The notes under the pieces are model-generated. The model searched no databases. It was not told the DNA's origin and worked only from the letters and a program-made list of their open reading frames with translations. 64,000 bases of DNA from Mycolicibacterium litorale (GTDB lineage: Bacteria; Actinomycetota; Actinomycetes; Mycobacteriales; Mycobacteriaceae): assembly GCA_002007745.1 (NCBI GenBank), contig CP019882.1:3162001-3226000 (forward strand), read 5' to 3'. The position numbers and the translations under genes are program-made. Positions 53,192 to 61,349 of this stretch are shown piece by piece. Numbering within the stretch: position 1 is the stretch's first letter; each line of letters starts with the position of its first letter.

Positions 53192-54267
53192 CAGGAGCCG
53201 CCGTGCAGTTCGGTCAGCAGCGACATGTCGACCACCTTCTCGACATCCGTCGTCTTCAGGCCGGACGCCTCCATCCCCCGGTAGATCGGACCGGCCAGGT
53301 ACGCCGTGTCGATCCACATGTAGCCGTGTTCTCTGGTGGCGTCGCTGCTCGCCAACGGCAGGTAGGCGGCGTTGTGCGCGATCTCGCTGTCCAGCGACAG
53401 GCCCGCATTCTTGCCGTAGTTGTCCACCGCCAGCTTGGGGCCGGCAGTGGGATCGGCGACGTCCTCGTCGAATCCCTTCAGCGTTGCGGCCAGGAATCCT
53501 TTCAGGGCATCACGTTTGGCCGTCAACGTCTGGGTCGTGGTGAAGATCGGCAACGTGTAGGCGGGTAGCCCGGCATCGGTGAACGACAGGATCCCCGGCA
53601 TGTGCCCCTGGGCGGCCTTGTAGGCCAGCACCTCGTCGGTGATGAACCCGGCCAGCACGTCGCAGTCGCCGTTGATCAGGGCATCCGGGCCGTATCCGGT
53701 CGGGATGAACTTATAGTCCGGCGTCATTCCGTTCAGCGTGAAGATCGCGTCGAATTTGGTCTGAATGCCCTGCGGTCCGCCCATCCGCTTTCCTTTGAGG
53801 TCGGCGACCTTGGTGATCGGCGCGCGGTAGTCCGACATCAACACGTTGAGGTTGCTCTGATACATCGCGCCGATCGCCACCAGGGGGTTGCCGTCGGCTG
53901 CCGCGGCGACGACCGTGGTGATATCGGTGGCGATGCCCAGATCTGCCTTGCCCGAGGCGACGATCCCCTCGATAGCACCGATGTCGGAGCCACCCGGGAT
54001 GAACGACACCGCGACGTTCTCACTCTTGTAGTGGCCGTTGGAGTCGGCCAAGAACAGCGGCGCGTACTCGGTGTCGGGCACCCAGGACAACTGGATCGCA
54101 AAGTTCGTCAGCCCGCCCGGTGCGGACGCCGCACTGCTCGACGACGCGCCGGTACCGCTCGGCGAACCACATGCGGCCAGCAGCGGGGCGCCGGCGGCGA
54201 CCGCCGCGCCCGCGCCGAGCAACGTCAAAAACCCACGGCGAGAATGATTGTGATCGGCGGATAGCAC
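53191..54267 (-). CDS. NMT1/THI5-like ABC substrate-binding protein, Tat lipoprotein
   Basis: 358 residues. Twin-arginine signal SRRGFLTLLGAGAA with lipobox LLAAC, so exported folded and lipidated. After a Ser-rich linker: FAIQLSWVPDTEYAPLFLADSNGHYKSENVAVSFIPGG, GIVASGKADLGIATDI and TTTQTLTAKRDALKGFLAATLKGF, typical of NMT1-class proteins that bind pyrimidine, riboflavin, sulfonate or aromatic ligands. Tat export suggests a cofactor-like or early-folding requirement. First transport gene after the second permease; 28 bases separate them. Confidence 0.92.
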   Translation of the reverse strand: MLSADHNHSRRGFLTLLGAGAAVAAGAPLLAACGSPSGTGASSSSAASAPGGLTNFAIQLSWVPDTEYAPLFLADSNGHYKSENVAVSFIPGGSDIGAIEGIVASGKADLGIATDITTVVAAAADGNPLVAIGAMYQSNLNVLMSDYRAPITKVADLKGKRMGGPQGIQTKFDAIFTLNGMTPDYKFIPTGYGPDALINGDCDVLAGFITDEVLAYKAAQGHMPGILSFTDAGLPAYTLPIFTTTQTLTAKRDALKGFLAATLKGFDEDVADPTAGPKLAVDNYGKNAGLSLDSEIAHNAAYLPLASSDATREHGYMWIDTAYLAGPIYRGMEASGLKTTDVEKVVDMSLLTELHGGS

Positions 54268-54295
54268 GGCAGCTCCAGACTATGGGGGACGGGGA

Positions 54296-55131
54296 TTACT
54301 CGAAACGCTCACTGGTCAGCCGGCACAGAGCCGACATCAGCGAGTACAGAACGACCGAAAGTGCGATCGAGACCACCGAGCACGCCCAGGCTTCGGCGGT
54401 CCGGAACGAGGCCTGGGCCACGATCAGCCGGTACCCGAGGCCGTTGGTTCCCATGACCCACTGGGCGAGCATCGCGCCGGCAACCGCACCGACGATCGAC
54501 AACCGCAGCGACACCAGGGTGCGCGGCAGGGCCGCGGGCACCGCCAACCTGATGAAGCGCTGCCAGCGCCGCGCACCCAGCACGATGAACAGGTCCTCGG
54601 CTCCCGGCGGGCCGCCAGCAGACCGGATGTGGTGAACACCATCACCGGGAAGAACGCGATCAGCGCGGTGATGATGACGATGGTCGAGGTGTTGTAGCCG
54701 AAAACCCTTGCCAGGATGGGTGATATCACGGCCACCGGCAGACACTGGGTCAGCAGCACCGGCCCGCTGATCATCGCCCGCGCAGCCGCCGAGAACCACG
54801 ACGCCGAGGCGAGCGCCACCCCGGCCAACACGCCGAGCAGCATGCCGCCGACCACCACTTCGATGGTGTGCACGGCATCGACTGCGAAACTGCCCGGCCG
54901 GCTCGCGATGTAGTCGAGCACGCCCATCGGGTTCGGAGCCACCGCGGGTGGCAGGTGGGCGAGCTTCACCCACAGCCACCACACCGCAACCAGCGCGGCC
55001 AGCGGCCACGACGCATGCGCCAGCGTGGTCAGGGCCAGGCGCAGGGCCCGCCCACGGCGGGTGCGGGTTCCCGCCGACGGGCGCGCGGCACCCGCCGGAC
55101 TGGTGGCTCCGGATACGACCAGCTGGGTCAC
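54296..55131 (-). pseudogene. second NMT1/SsuC-type ABC transporter permease, frameshifted
   Basis: Begins MTQLVVSGATSPAGAARPSAG. Helices include LAHASWPLAALVAVWWLWVKL and VVVGGMLLGVLAGVALASASW; then ALIAFFPVMVFTTSGLLAARR. The frame breaks at about 54604-54610 (cgggagcc; one G missing) and continues one base on as GAEDLFIVLGARRWQRFIRLAVPAALP and MGTNGLGYRLIVAQASF. Length is 836 bases, one short of a codon multiple. The break lies at the EAA loop, as in the other permease. With it the importer would have two different permeases and one ATPase. Confidence 0.82.
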
Positions 55132-55144
55132 GTGTGCTGCCCCG

Positions 55145-56365
55145 TCAGCCGACCGGCGTGACCAGGCCGGCGTAGCGGGAGTCCATCTCGGCGGCGTACT
55201 TGAGGTAGCGCAGCGTCAGCCACCGGTTCATCTGCGGCAGCGTGCCCTCCTGCCAGCTGTAGCGGCCCCGCTTGGCGTATCGGGAGCGCTGCCCCCACTG
55301 CATCCTGGTGTTCGAATAGATGTCCTGCTCGTTGATGACTTCGTTGACGGCGTTCTGCATATCGAAGGCCCATTCGAAACCTGGCGTCTTGATGGAACTC
55401 TCGGGGAACAGCCACGCCATGCGCAGGGTCATGGTGTTGGCACTCTCGGGGGTGATCAGGAAGTAGAACACCTGGTCGGGCGTCAGTGCGAAGAACACCG
55501 TGGGCAGCACCGAGGCGAACATCACGCGCTTGCGACGTTCGTCGGAGAGATTGGGCAGGATCGGCAGGATGGCCTTCCCGGTGGGATTGAACCCGGCGTC
55601 CATCCAGCGGTAGTTGGTGGGATGCATGACCTGGCCGTCGGTGTCGTCCCACGGCGTGAACTCGGCCATCGAAGCCGGGGCGATGTCGTGATAGCCCATG
55701 TGCACGAACGAGGTATGGTACGGCTCAAGGGCGTTCTCGTGCATGCCCTTCCAGTTCCATGGCTGATTCTTGTATTCCATGGTCTTGACGACTTCGAGGT
55801 TGCCGACGTCGTATGCCTCCATCTCCGGAGCCAACTTGCCCAATGCGGGCGCCAGCGGCGCGGCGTCGGGATCCATGTTGGCGAAGATCATCCCGTACCA
55901 GATCTCCACCTTCAGCTGGGGAAGGGATGTCTCGGCACGCAATTCGGCCAGCGGACACGTGCGCGTCATCTCCGGAGCGGCGACCAGGTCACCGGAGAGG
56001 TCGTAGGCCCAGTAGTGGTAGGCGCAGCGAAACTGCTTGGTGTTGCCGGTGTCGCCGTCGACGGTCACCGGGTAACCGCGGTGCTGGCAGATGGCTGACA
56101 TCACCCGGACGACGCCGTCTGAGCTACGCACCACGATCAGTGGTTCGTCGGCGACCTGGATGGTGAAATAGTCACCCTCGTTGGGGATCTGGCTGACGTG
56201 CCCCAGACACAACCATTCCCGCGCGAAGACGGCTTCCTTCTCGAACTCGTAGAACTCTTCGGAGGTGTAGACCTCGGCCGGCATGGTGCGAGCCGTGGTG
56301 AAGTCGGTCGATTGGGTGTCCAGCGCGGCAAGGATGTCATGGACGTGCGGGCTGAGGTGAGGCAT
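55145..56365 (-). CDS. Rieske non-heme iron oxygenase, catalytic (alpha) subunit
   Basis: 406 residues from ATG 56365. Rieske cluster ligands C93 and H95 (CQHRG) with C114 and H117 (CAYHYWAYDL). Mononuclear iron ligands H217 and H222 lie in ENALEPYHTSFVH, preceded by NWKGMHENALE. The catalytic part extends to the C-terminus. No ferredoxin or reductase gene is nearby, so electrons must come from elsewhere. Could hydroxylate an aromatic ring or remove an N- or O-methyl group. The upstream frame to 56764 is a shadow of the cupin gene. Part of the minus-strand catabolic operon. Confidence 0.94.
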   Translation of the reverse strand: MPHLSPHVHDILAALDTQSTDFTTARTMPAEVYTSEEFYEFEKEAVFAREWLCLGHVSQIPNEGDYFTIQVADEPLIVVRSSDGVVRVMSAICQHRGYPVTVDGDTGNTKQFRCAYHYWAYDLSGDLVAAPEMTRTCPLAELRAETSLPQLKVEIWYGMIFANMDPDAAPLAPALGKLAPEMEAYDVGNLEVVKTMEYKNQPWNWKGMHENALEPYHTSFVHMGYHDIAPASMAEFTPWDDTDGQVMHPTNYRWMDAGFNPTGKAILPILPNLSDERRKRVMFASVLPTVFFALTPDQVFYFLITPESANTMTLRMAWLFPESSIKTPGFEWAFDMQNAVNEVINEQDIYSNTRMQWGQRSRYAKRGRYSWQEGTLPQMNRWLTLRYLKYAAEMDSRYAGLVTPVG

Positions 56366-56397
56366 GGGGCTCCTAAGTGCGGTGGGGTGATATCGGC

Positions 56398-56807
56398 TCA
56401 GGCAACGTTGACCACGGCCGGTTCCTCGGCGTTGCGCGCGACGACGCACAGGCAGTCGACATCTCCGGGGTTCTCTTCGCGGTGGATCAGCCCGCCGGGG
56501 ACGACCACGATCTGACCGGCCGACGCGGTGAAGTCCTCGAGCCCGGATGGGCCTTCCACGAGGAATCTCATCGAGCCGGAGATGATGCAGACGATCGTGG
56601 TCTGGCCCTGGTGGTGGTGCGCGACCGAATTGTGGCCCGGTGGCAGGACACTGACGCCCATCCACATTCCGCCGGCCGCCGCTGCCGTCCCCGCGACAAC
56701 GCCCCGGACGCCCCTCCGGCGTCGGCGGCGTTGTCGGCCTGCATGGCGGTGGCGCTGACCACACGACTGCCGCTGGGATAGCTGACCTGCTCAGCCGATG
56801 AACTCAT
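56398..56807 (-). pseudogene. cupin-domain protein, frameshifted
   Basis: Reads MSSSAEQVSYPSGSRVVSAT and AMQADNAADAGGASG from 56807. The frame then breaks at about 56702-56708, in a run of four C (plus strand); one base forward it reads VVAGTAAAAGGMWMGVSVLP. The cupin motif HNSVAHHHQGQTTIVCIISGSMRFLVEG and VVVPGGLIHREENPG supply the metal-binding His and Glu residues. Length is 410 bases, one short of a codon multiple. Cupins include dioxygenases, isomerases and simple binding proteins. Overlaps the RidA gene by 17 bases. Confidence 0.8.
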
Positions 56808-57228
56808 GGATGCCCTCCAAGTCTCGGGTCGTTGCGATGCCTTCGATTTCGATCAGGAATTCGGGGCGCACCAGCCGTGCGACGACCAGCAGGGTGTTTC
56901 CCGGTGGCCGACGCCCGGGATAGAGCTCGGCGAAGATGTCCTCGCGAATCCGGTAGAAGTCGTCGATGTGTGCCGGATCAACCAGATAGGTGGTCATCTT
57001 CACCAGCTCGGCGAACGAACTGCCCGCGGCGGCCAGTGTTTCGCCGAGCAAACCGAACACGGTGCGCATCTGCGTCTCGAAATCACCGGCGCCGACGGTG
57101 CCGGCATCCCGGTCGACCGCCAACACACCACTGATCAGCACCAGGGACGCGTCAGGAGGACACACCACCGCGGGCGAATAGAAGCCGACGGTCTTTCCGC
57201 CCGTGCCTGCCACCATGTTCGCCATCAC
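56791..57228 (-). CDS. RidA/YjgF family protein
   Basis: 145 residues. VGFYSPAVVCPPDASLVLISGVLAVD, GDFETQMRTVFGLLGETLAAAGSSFAELVKMTTYLVD and NTLLVVARLVRPEFLIEIEGIAT match RidA. The conserved Arg that binds the ligand carboxylate is in VARLVRPEF. Family members remove enamines or imines, or act in catabolic pathways for aminated intermediates. It overlaps both neighbours (cupin and FAH), so it is part of the pathway operon, not the housekeeping copy. Confidence 0.92.
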   Translation of the reverse strand: MMANMVAGTGGKTVGFYSPAVVCPPDASLVLISGVLAVDRDAGTVGAGDFETQMRTVFGLLGETLAAAGSSFAELVKMTTYLVDPAHIDDFYRIREDIFAELYPGRRPPGNTLLVVARLVRPEFLIEIEGIATTRDLEGIHEFIG

Positions 57229-58079
57229 GACACCCCCACCGCGACGGCACCGGCACGAGCCACGATCCGGTTGTGCAAGGTCCCGACACCGTCGATGACG
57301 GTCTCCACGACGTCACCATCGGTCAGGAATCTCGGTGGGGTGCGGGCGAAACCGACGCCCGACGGTGTTCCGGTGGCGATGACGTCACCGGGTCGCAGCG
57401 CGACGTACTGCGAGATGACCGCTATCTGCTGGTCGACGGGGAAGATCATGTCGCGGGTGTTGGCGCGCTGCATCGGTTCACCGTTGACGGTGAGTGCGAT
57501 ATCCAGCTCGAGCGGATCGTCGAACTCGTCCGCGGTGACGATCCACGGGCCGACCGGCGTCGACCGGTCGACGTTCTTGCCCAGGTGCCATTGGGTGTGC
57601 CGGCGCTGGACGTCGCGGGCGGTGATGTCGTTGATGACGGTGTAGCCGTAGATGTGTTCGGCAGCCGACTCCCGCGCGATGTTGCGCCCGGCGGTACCGA
57701 TCACCACCCCGAGCTCGACTTCCCAGTCGAACTCGCTGGACATGTCTGCAGCCAGATTCAGGTCGTCGTAGGGGGCGCACAGGGCCGAGGTCGTCTTGAA
57801 GAAGATGATGGGGTGTTCGGGGACGGTGGCCACAAAGGTGTCCGCGGACTCGACCTGATGGTCGAAGTAGTTGATGCCGACGCAGAACACGCCGCGGCAG
57901 TCGGAGCTGATGGGCGTGTGCAATTCGACGTCGGCGAGCGCGATGGGCGGGATGGGGAGCGGCTCGGGTGCGGCGCCGGCGATCAGTTCGTCCAACGACT
58001 GCCGCAGCGGGTGCACCGTGCCGTCTGCCACCGCGCCGGTGTAGGTGTTCCCCGCGTGACCGAAGCGCGCGATTCTCAT
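57225..58079 (-). CDS. fumarylacetoacetate hydrolase family protein
   Basis: 284 residues from ATG 58079 (MRIARFGHAGNTYTGAV). Core: GVFCVGINYFDHQVES, metal ligands in SSEFDWEVELGVVIG and VINDITARDVQRR, ending GDVIATGTPSGVGFARTPPRFL and GDVVETVIDGVGTLHN. The family cleaves or decarboxylates acyl-pyruvates or hydrates oxo-acids. Start overlaps the SnoaL-like stop by 4 bases. It likely processes a ring-opened oxo-acid late in the pathway. Confidence 0.94.
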   Translation of the reverse strand: MRIARFGHAGNTYTGAVADGTVHPLRQSLDELIAGAAPEPLPIPPIALADVELHTPISSDCRGVFCVGINYFDHQVESADTFVATVPEHPIIFFKTTSALCAPYDDLNLAADMSSEFDWEVELGVVIGTAGRNIARESAAEHIYGYTVINDITARDVQRRHTQWHLGKNVDRSTPVGPWIVTADEFDDPLELDIALTVNGEPMQRANTRDMIFPVDQQIAVISQYVALRPGDVIATGTPSGVGFARTPPRFLTDGDVVETVIDGVGTLHNRIVARAGAVAVGVS

Positions 58080-58606
58080 GCGGGATCCCACATCCGGTTG
58101 GCGACCCACCCCTCGTCGAACGGAGTGCGAAAGTCCAGCGCCAGGCGCAGGTGGGAGAACTTCCACACGCCGTCGCGCTGTTCGAAGTCGTCGATGTAGA
58201 CGCCGGCCTGCCAGAAGGCGCGGTCACGGCCGGCGTTACAGGTCTGCAACAGCTTCCAGCGGCCGACGGCATGGCGGCCGTCGACGACGATGTCCTCGTT
58301 GGTCAAGAAGTGGGCGGTGAACGACATGCTGGCCGCGGCCGCCACGAACGATTCGGCGATCGCCTGCTTTCCGACGATTCGGCTACCGGCGGTCACCGGC
58401 TCCTCCCCCTCCAGCGGGCGGTCGGGCAGGCCTTCCCAGATCGCGTCCTCCCAGAACAAGTCGGCCACCGACCCCCGAAGACGATCGTCGAGCCCCTGCA
58501 TGTATGCGGCTTTCACCCGCCGCACCGCGTCCTGGGACTCGAGCCGCTCCAGACGCGCCAGCAGCGCGGTGTCCGCGTCCGCCACGGCGGCGCTATCTCG
58601 CAACAT
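58076..58606 (-). CDS. SnoaL-like (NTF2 fold) protein
   Basis: 176 residues from ATG 58606 (MLRDSAAVADADTALLARLERLES); GTG 58663 would add 19 residues. AVRRVKAAYMQGLDDRL, LFWEDAIWEGLP, IVGKQAIAESFVAAAASMSFTAHFLTNEDIVVDG and ARHAVGRWKL-type HAVGRWKLLQT show the cone-shaped SnoaL fold. Members include ring-hydroxylating dioxygenase beta subunits, isomerases and hydratases; pairing with the Rieske gene as a beta-like subunit is possible. First gene of the minus-strand operon. No strong ribosome site, possibly leaderless. Confidence 0.82.
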   Translation of the reverse strand: MLRDSAAVADADTALLARLERLESQDAVRRVKAAYMQGLDDRLRGSVADLFWEDAIWEGLPDRPLEGEEPVTAGSRIVGKQAIAESFVAAAASMSFTAHFLTNEDIVVDGRHAVGRWKLLQTCNAGRDRAFWQAGVYIDDFEQRDGVWKFSHLRLALDFRTPFDEGWVANRMWDPA

Positions 58607-58615
58607 ATAAAAAGT

Positions 58616-58630
58616 GAAACAGTCGGTTTC
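58616..58630. promoter_or_regulatory. candidate GntR operator
   Basis: Inverted repeat GAAAC-N5-GTTTC, 9 bases upstream of the SnoaL-like start. A second short symmetry, TGT-N3-ACA, lies at 58688-58696 within the same divergent promoter region. Both are good places for the locus GntR to bind; neither is proven. Confidence 0.4.
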
Positions 58631-58827
58631 GACCTCGTCTACCCGAGCGACTCCAATCAACACGACCTTTACATGAACGAAATATCATGTCGTACAACGC
58701 CAAATGACCGCCGCCCGAGAGGTGTTGCACTCTGCCGCCCAACCCGGCACGGTGCGCTCACAAGGTGCAGAATTTATAAAATGTGGGATGCTGGCTGCAG
58801 TCCCGCGCCCGCCCCGACCAGTGAACG

Positions 58828-59913
58828 GTGGTCCACGTGCCCGACACCTACACCAGCGTCCGCCTCACCGATGTCCTCGATCCACTGTCCGCGACCCGGT
58901 CCGACCTGACGTTCGACGTTGCGGGCCCGGTCGGCGGTGACTCGGTCATCGACGGCTCCAGCCTCTGGTCGCTGCCCGGCCTCTACGACGCCGACGCGCA
59001 CCTACCGTTGCAGCAGTACGGTATTCGAGAAAGCGACCGATGGCGCGCACTCGCCGGTGGTGTGACGTCGATGAACTCGGCCCTGCCGTGGCAGGTGGTG
59101 GAGCACTTCGAACTGGACCGGCTCACTGCGGCGTTCGCCGCGACCGCCTCCCCCCGCATCCTGCCGATCCTCACCATCGCCGACGAGCCGTCGAGCGACG
59201 GGTTCGCGGCGTGGCTGGACAAGTTCGGCGACCAGATCCGCACGACGTGGATGCCGGTGATCAAGCTCTACTCCAACGACCCGAATTTCTGGCCCAACCT
59301 CGAGGCCATCTGGGCGGCAGGGTGCCGCGCCGCGATCTACTTCTACGACCGTCCCGCCTACGAAAAGGTCTTGGCCGCGGCCGGGCCGGTGCACTTCCGC
59401 CATGTGATCAGCAAGGCGATGGCCGACGAGATCGGCGCCCGGGCGGACTCGACAAGTCAGACCTCGCCGCACTTCCTCGTCGACCTCCCGGTGAATCGGC
59501 CGGCAGAGCTGCATGTGCTGCCCCCGGTTCCCGGCGGTGCGGCACGACTGAGCCTGCTGGATGCGGTCGCCGACAGCGTCGACGTGATCGCCAGCGATCA
59601 CAACGCTCCGGTCGCCGGCAACACCGGCCCTGGCCTGGAGATCCAGCAGCATCTCTTGCCGGCGCTGCTCACCCTGGCCGAAAATGGCGTGCTGGACCTG
59701 GCCACCGCCGTCGAGAAGGCGACCACCGCGGCGGCCGGCGTCTTCGCGCCGGCGGCGCCGCTGTCGCAGGCCAGGATCGTCGTCGATCCACGATCGGGCG
59801 GACCTGTGGGATTATGGCCGGGCCAGGAGGCAAGGCGAGCGGCGTTTCTCGGAGTTCCACTCTCGGGTACGACCGTCGCCGTCCTGGAAGCCGGACGCGG
59901 TTTCTTCCTGTGA
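58828..59913 (+). CDS. dihydroorotase-like cyclic amidohydrolase with altered metal motif
   Basis: 361 residues from GTG 58828 (GTG 58837 also possible). The composite beta domain and TIM-barrel layout of cyclic amidohydrolases is seen: ILPGL-equivalent SSLWSLPGLYDADAHLP, VIKLYSNDP (K146), HFRHVISKA (H192) and VDVIASDHNAP (D257). The first metal motif is usually D-x-H-x-H-x-R/P. Here it is D54-A-D56-A-H58-L-P, so the first His is Asp. A changed metal centre or loss of activity is possible. Such enzymes open cyclic amides or imides. It is divergent from the importer/oxygenase operon and followed by the GntR gene, so it belongs to the same pathway. Confidence 0.83.
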   Translation: MVHVPDTYTSVRLTDVLDPLSATRSDLTFDVAGPVGGDSVIDGSSLWSLPGLYDADAHLPLQQYGIRESDRWRALAGGVTSMNSALPWQVVEHFELDRLTAAFAATASPRILPILTIADEPSSDGFAAWLDKFGDQIRTTWMPVIKLYSNDPNFWPNLEAIWAAGCRAAIYFYDRPAYEKVLAAAGPVHFRHVISKAMADEIGARADSTSQTSPHFLVDLPVNRPAELHVLPPVPGGAARLSLLDAVADSVDVIASDHNAPVAGNTGPGLEIQQHLLPALLTLAENGVLDLATAVEKATTAAAGVFAPAAPLSQARIVVDPRSGGPVGLWPGQEARRAAFLGVPLSGTTVAVLEAGRGFFL

Positions 59914-59945
59914 CGGCCCACGACCGCGCGAGGAGGCTGTCGCCA

Positions 59946-60674
59946 GTGAAGTCGTCGAAAGAGACTGCCCGGGTATCCAAACCGCTTCCGGGGCTGGGGC
60001 TGAGCACCGCCCGCACCGCGCACCGCGACGTCGCCGACCGGCTGCGCCACGCGATCGTTTCGGGCGTGCTGCCCAGCGGCACTCACCTCATCCAGGTGGA
60101 ACTCGCCCAGACGATGAACGTCAGCGTCACTCCGGTGCGCGAGGCGCTTCGCGAGCTGGAGAACGAGGGTCTCGTCGACTTCGATCCGTTTCGCGGTGCC
60201 ACGGTCCACGCCGTGACACTCGACGAGCTCGAGGAAATCTACGAACTGCGGCGCGTGCTGGTTCCGCTGGCGATCCGAGAACGAATCAGCACCATCACCG
60301 ACGAACAGCTCGACGAGGCCGAGCGGGTGGCCAAGCGGATGACCCTGCGGATGAGCGACTCCGAGTGGGTGGACGCCAACCGCGAGCTGCACACCATCCT
60401 CGACGGGGCACCGCGCCAACCGCACCTGCGCAGTTTCTTGCGGCGGCTGTCCGACATCTCCGCGCTCTACGTCGGCTTCTCGGTACAGAACGACCCCGAA
60501 CGGCGCAGGCGGGCTCGCGACGACCACCGCGCGCTCATCGCCGCCTACCGGACCCGCAATGCCGACGCCGTCACCGCGATCATGCTGCGCCACCTCAGCG
60601 ATACCGCGGCCGTGGTGGCCGCCGCGTTGCACGACCGAGCCGACGCCTCGGCGGCCGGGGTCAACGCGATCTGA
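59946..60674 (+). CDS. GntR-family (FCD-type) transcriptional regulator
   Basis: 242 residues from GTG 59946, with GAGGAGG 10 bases upstream; GTG 59910, overlapping the amidohydrolase stop, is an alternative. Winged helix: TAHRDVADRLRHAIVSGVLPSGTHL and VELAQTMNVSVTPVREALRELENEGLVDFDPFRG. The FCD ligand domain has ELDEIYELRRVLVPLAIRE-like LEEIYELRRVLVPLAIRERI, metal-type His in ANRELHTIL, and RDDHRALIAAYRTRNADAV with HLSDT. It probably represses the divergent catabolic operons and responds to a pathway carboxylate. Confidence 0.92.
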   Translation: MKSSKETARVSKPLPGLGLSTARTAHRDVADRLRHAIVSGVLPSGTHLIQVELAQTMNVSVTPVREALRELENEGLVDFDPFRGATVHAVTLDELEEIYELRRVLVPLAIRERISTITDEQLDEAERVAKRMTLRMSDSEWVDANRELHTILDGAPRQPHLRSFLRRLSDISALYVGFSVQNDPERRRRARDDHRALIAAYRTRNADAVTAIMLRHLSDTAAVVAAALHDRADASAAGVNAI

Positions 60675-60769
60675 ACACCACCCGACGGCCGGGGACCTAA
60701 GACCTCAATACCTGAGTTGAAGTGCCCAAATAACGCTCGACCCCGGCGTGCTGTGACACACTTCCGACC

Positions 60770-61345
60770 ATGACAACCACCTCTGCCCCGCCCCTGCTTC
60801 CACACCTGTGGAAGTCGGTCTTGCTGTCAGGAATCCTCTCGCTCGTCCTCGGTGTCCTGGTGCTCGTCTGGCCGGGCATCTCGATCCTGGTGGCCGCGAT
60901 CTTCTTCGGCGCCTACCTGTTGGTGACCGGCATTTCGCAGGTCTTCCACGCCTTCACCTTGCACGTCTCGGCCGGCGGTCGGGTGTTGCTGTTCATCAGC
61001 GGTGCCGCAGCCCTGATCCTGGCGGTGCTGTGCTTCCGCAGCATCCAGAACTCGATCCTGCTGCTGGCCATCTGGATCGGTATCGGCTTCATCTTCCGCG
61101 GCGTCGCGGTGGCGGTCTCGGCCATCAGCGATCCCGATACCCCCGGGCGTGGCTGGGAGATCTTCGTCGGCGTGATCAGCTTGCTCGCCGGCATCGTCGT
61201 GCTCGCCTCCCCGTTCCCGTCGCTGGCGACGCTGACCCTGGTGGTCGGCATCTGGCTGGTGGTGATCGGCGTGTTCGAGATCGTCTCGTCGTTCGGCATC
61301 CGCAAGGCCTCGAAGGATCTCGGCGCGAGCCTCGGGGCGCTTTAG
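60770..61345 (+). CDS. HdeD family (DUF308) membrane protein, Rv1624c-like
   Basis: 191 residues with six hydrophobic helices arranged as three DUF308 pairs: SVLLSGILSLVLGVLVLVWPGISILVAAIFFGAYLLVTGISQ, then GRVLLFISGAAALILAVLCF and EIFVGVISLLAGIVVLASPFPSLATLTLVVGIWLVVIGVFEI. In M. tuberculosis an equivalent gene lies next to cydA, so the conserved backbone resumes here. Function is uncertain; E. coli HdeD is linked to acid resistance. Start ATG 60770. Confidence 0.9.
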   Translation: MTTTSAPPLLPHLWKSVLLSGILSLVLGVLVLVWPGISILVAAIFFGAYLLVTGISQVFHAFTLHVSAGGRVLLFISGAAALILAVLCFRSIQNSILLLAIWIGIGFIFRGVAVAVSAISDPDTPGRGWEIFVGVISLLAGIVVLASPFPSLATLTLVVGIWLVVIGVFEIVSSFGIRKASKDLGASLGAL

Positions 61346-61349
61346 TCCT

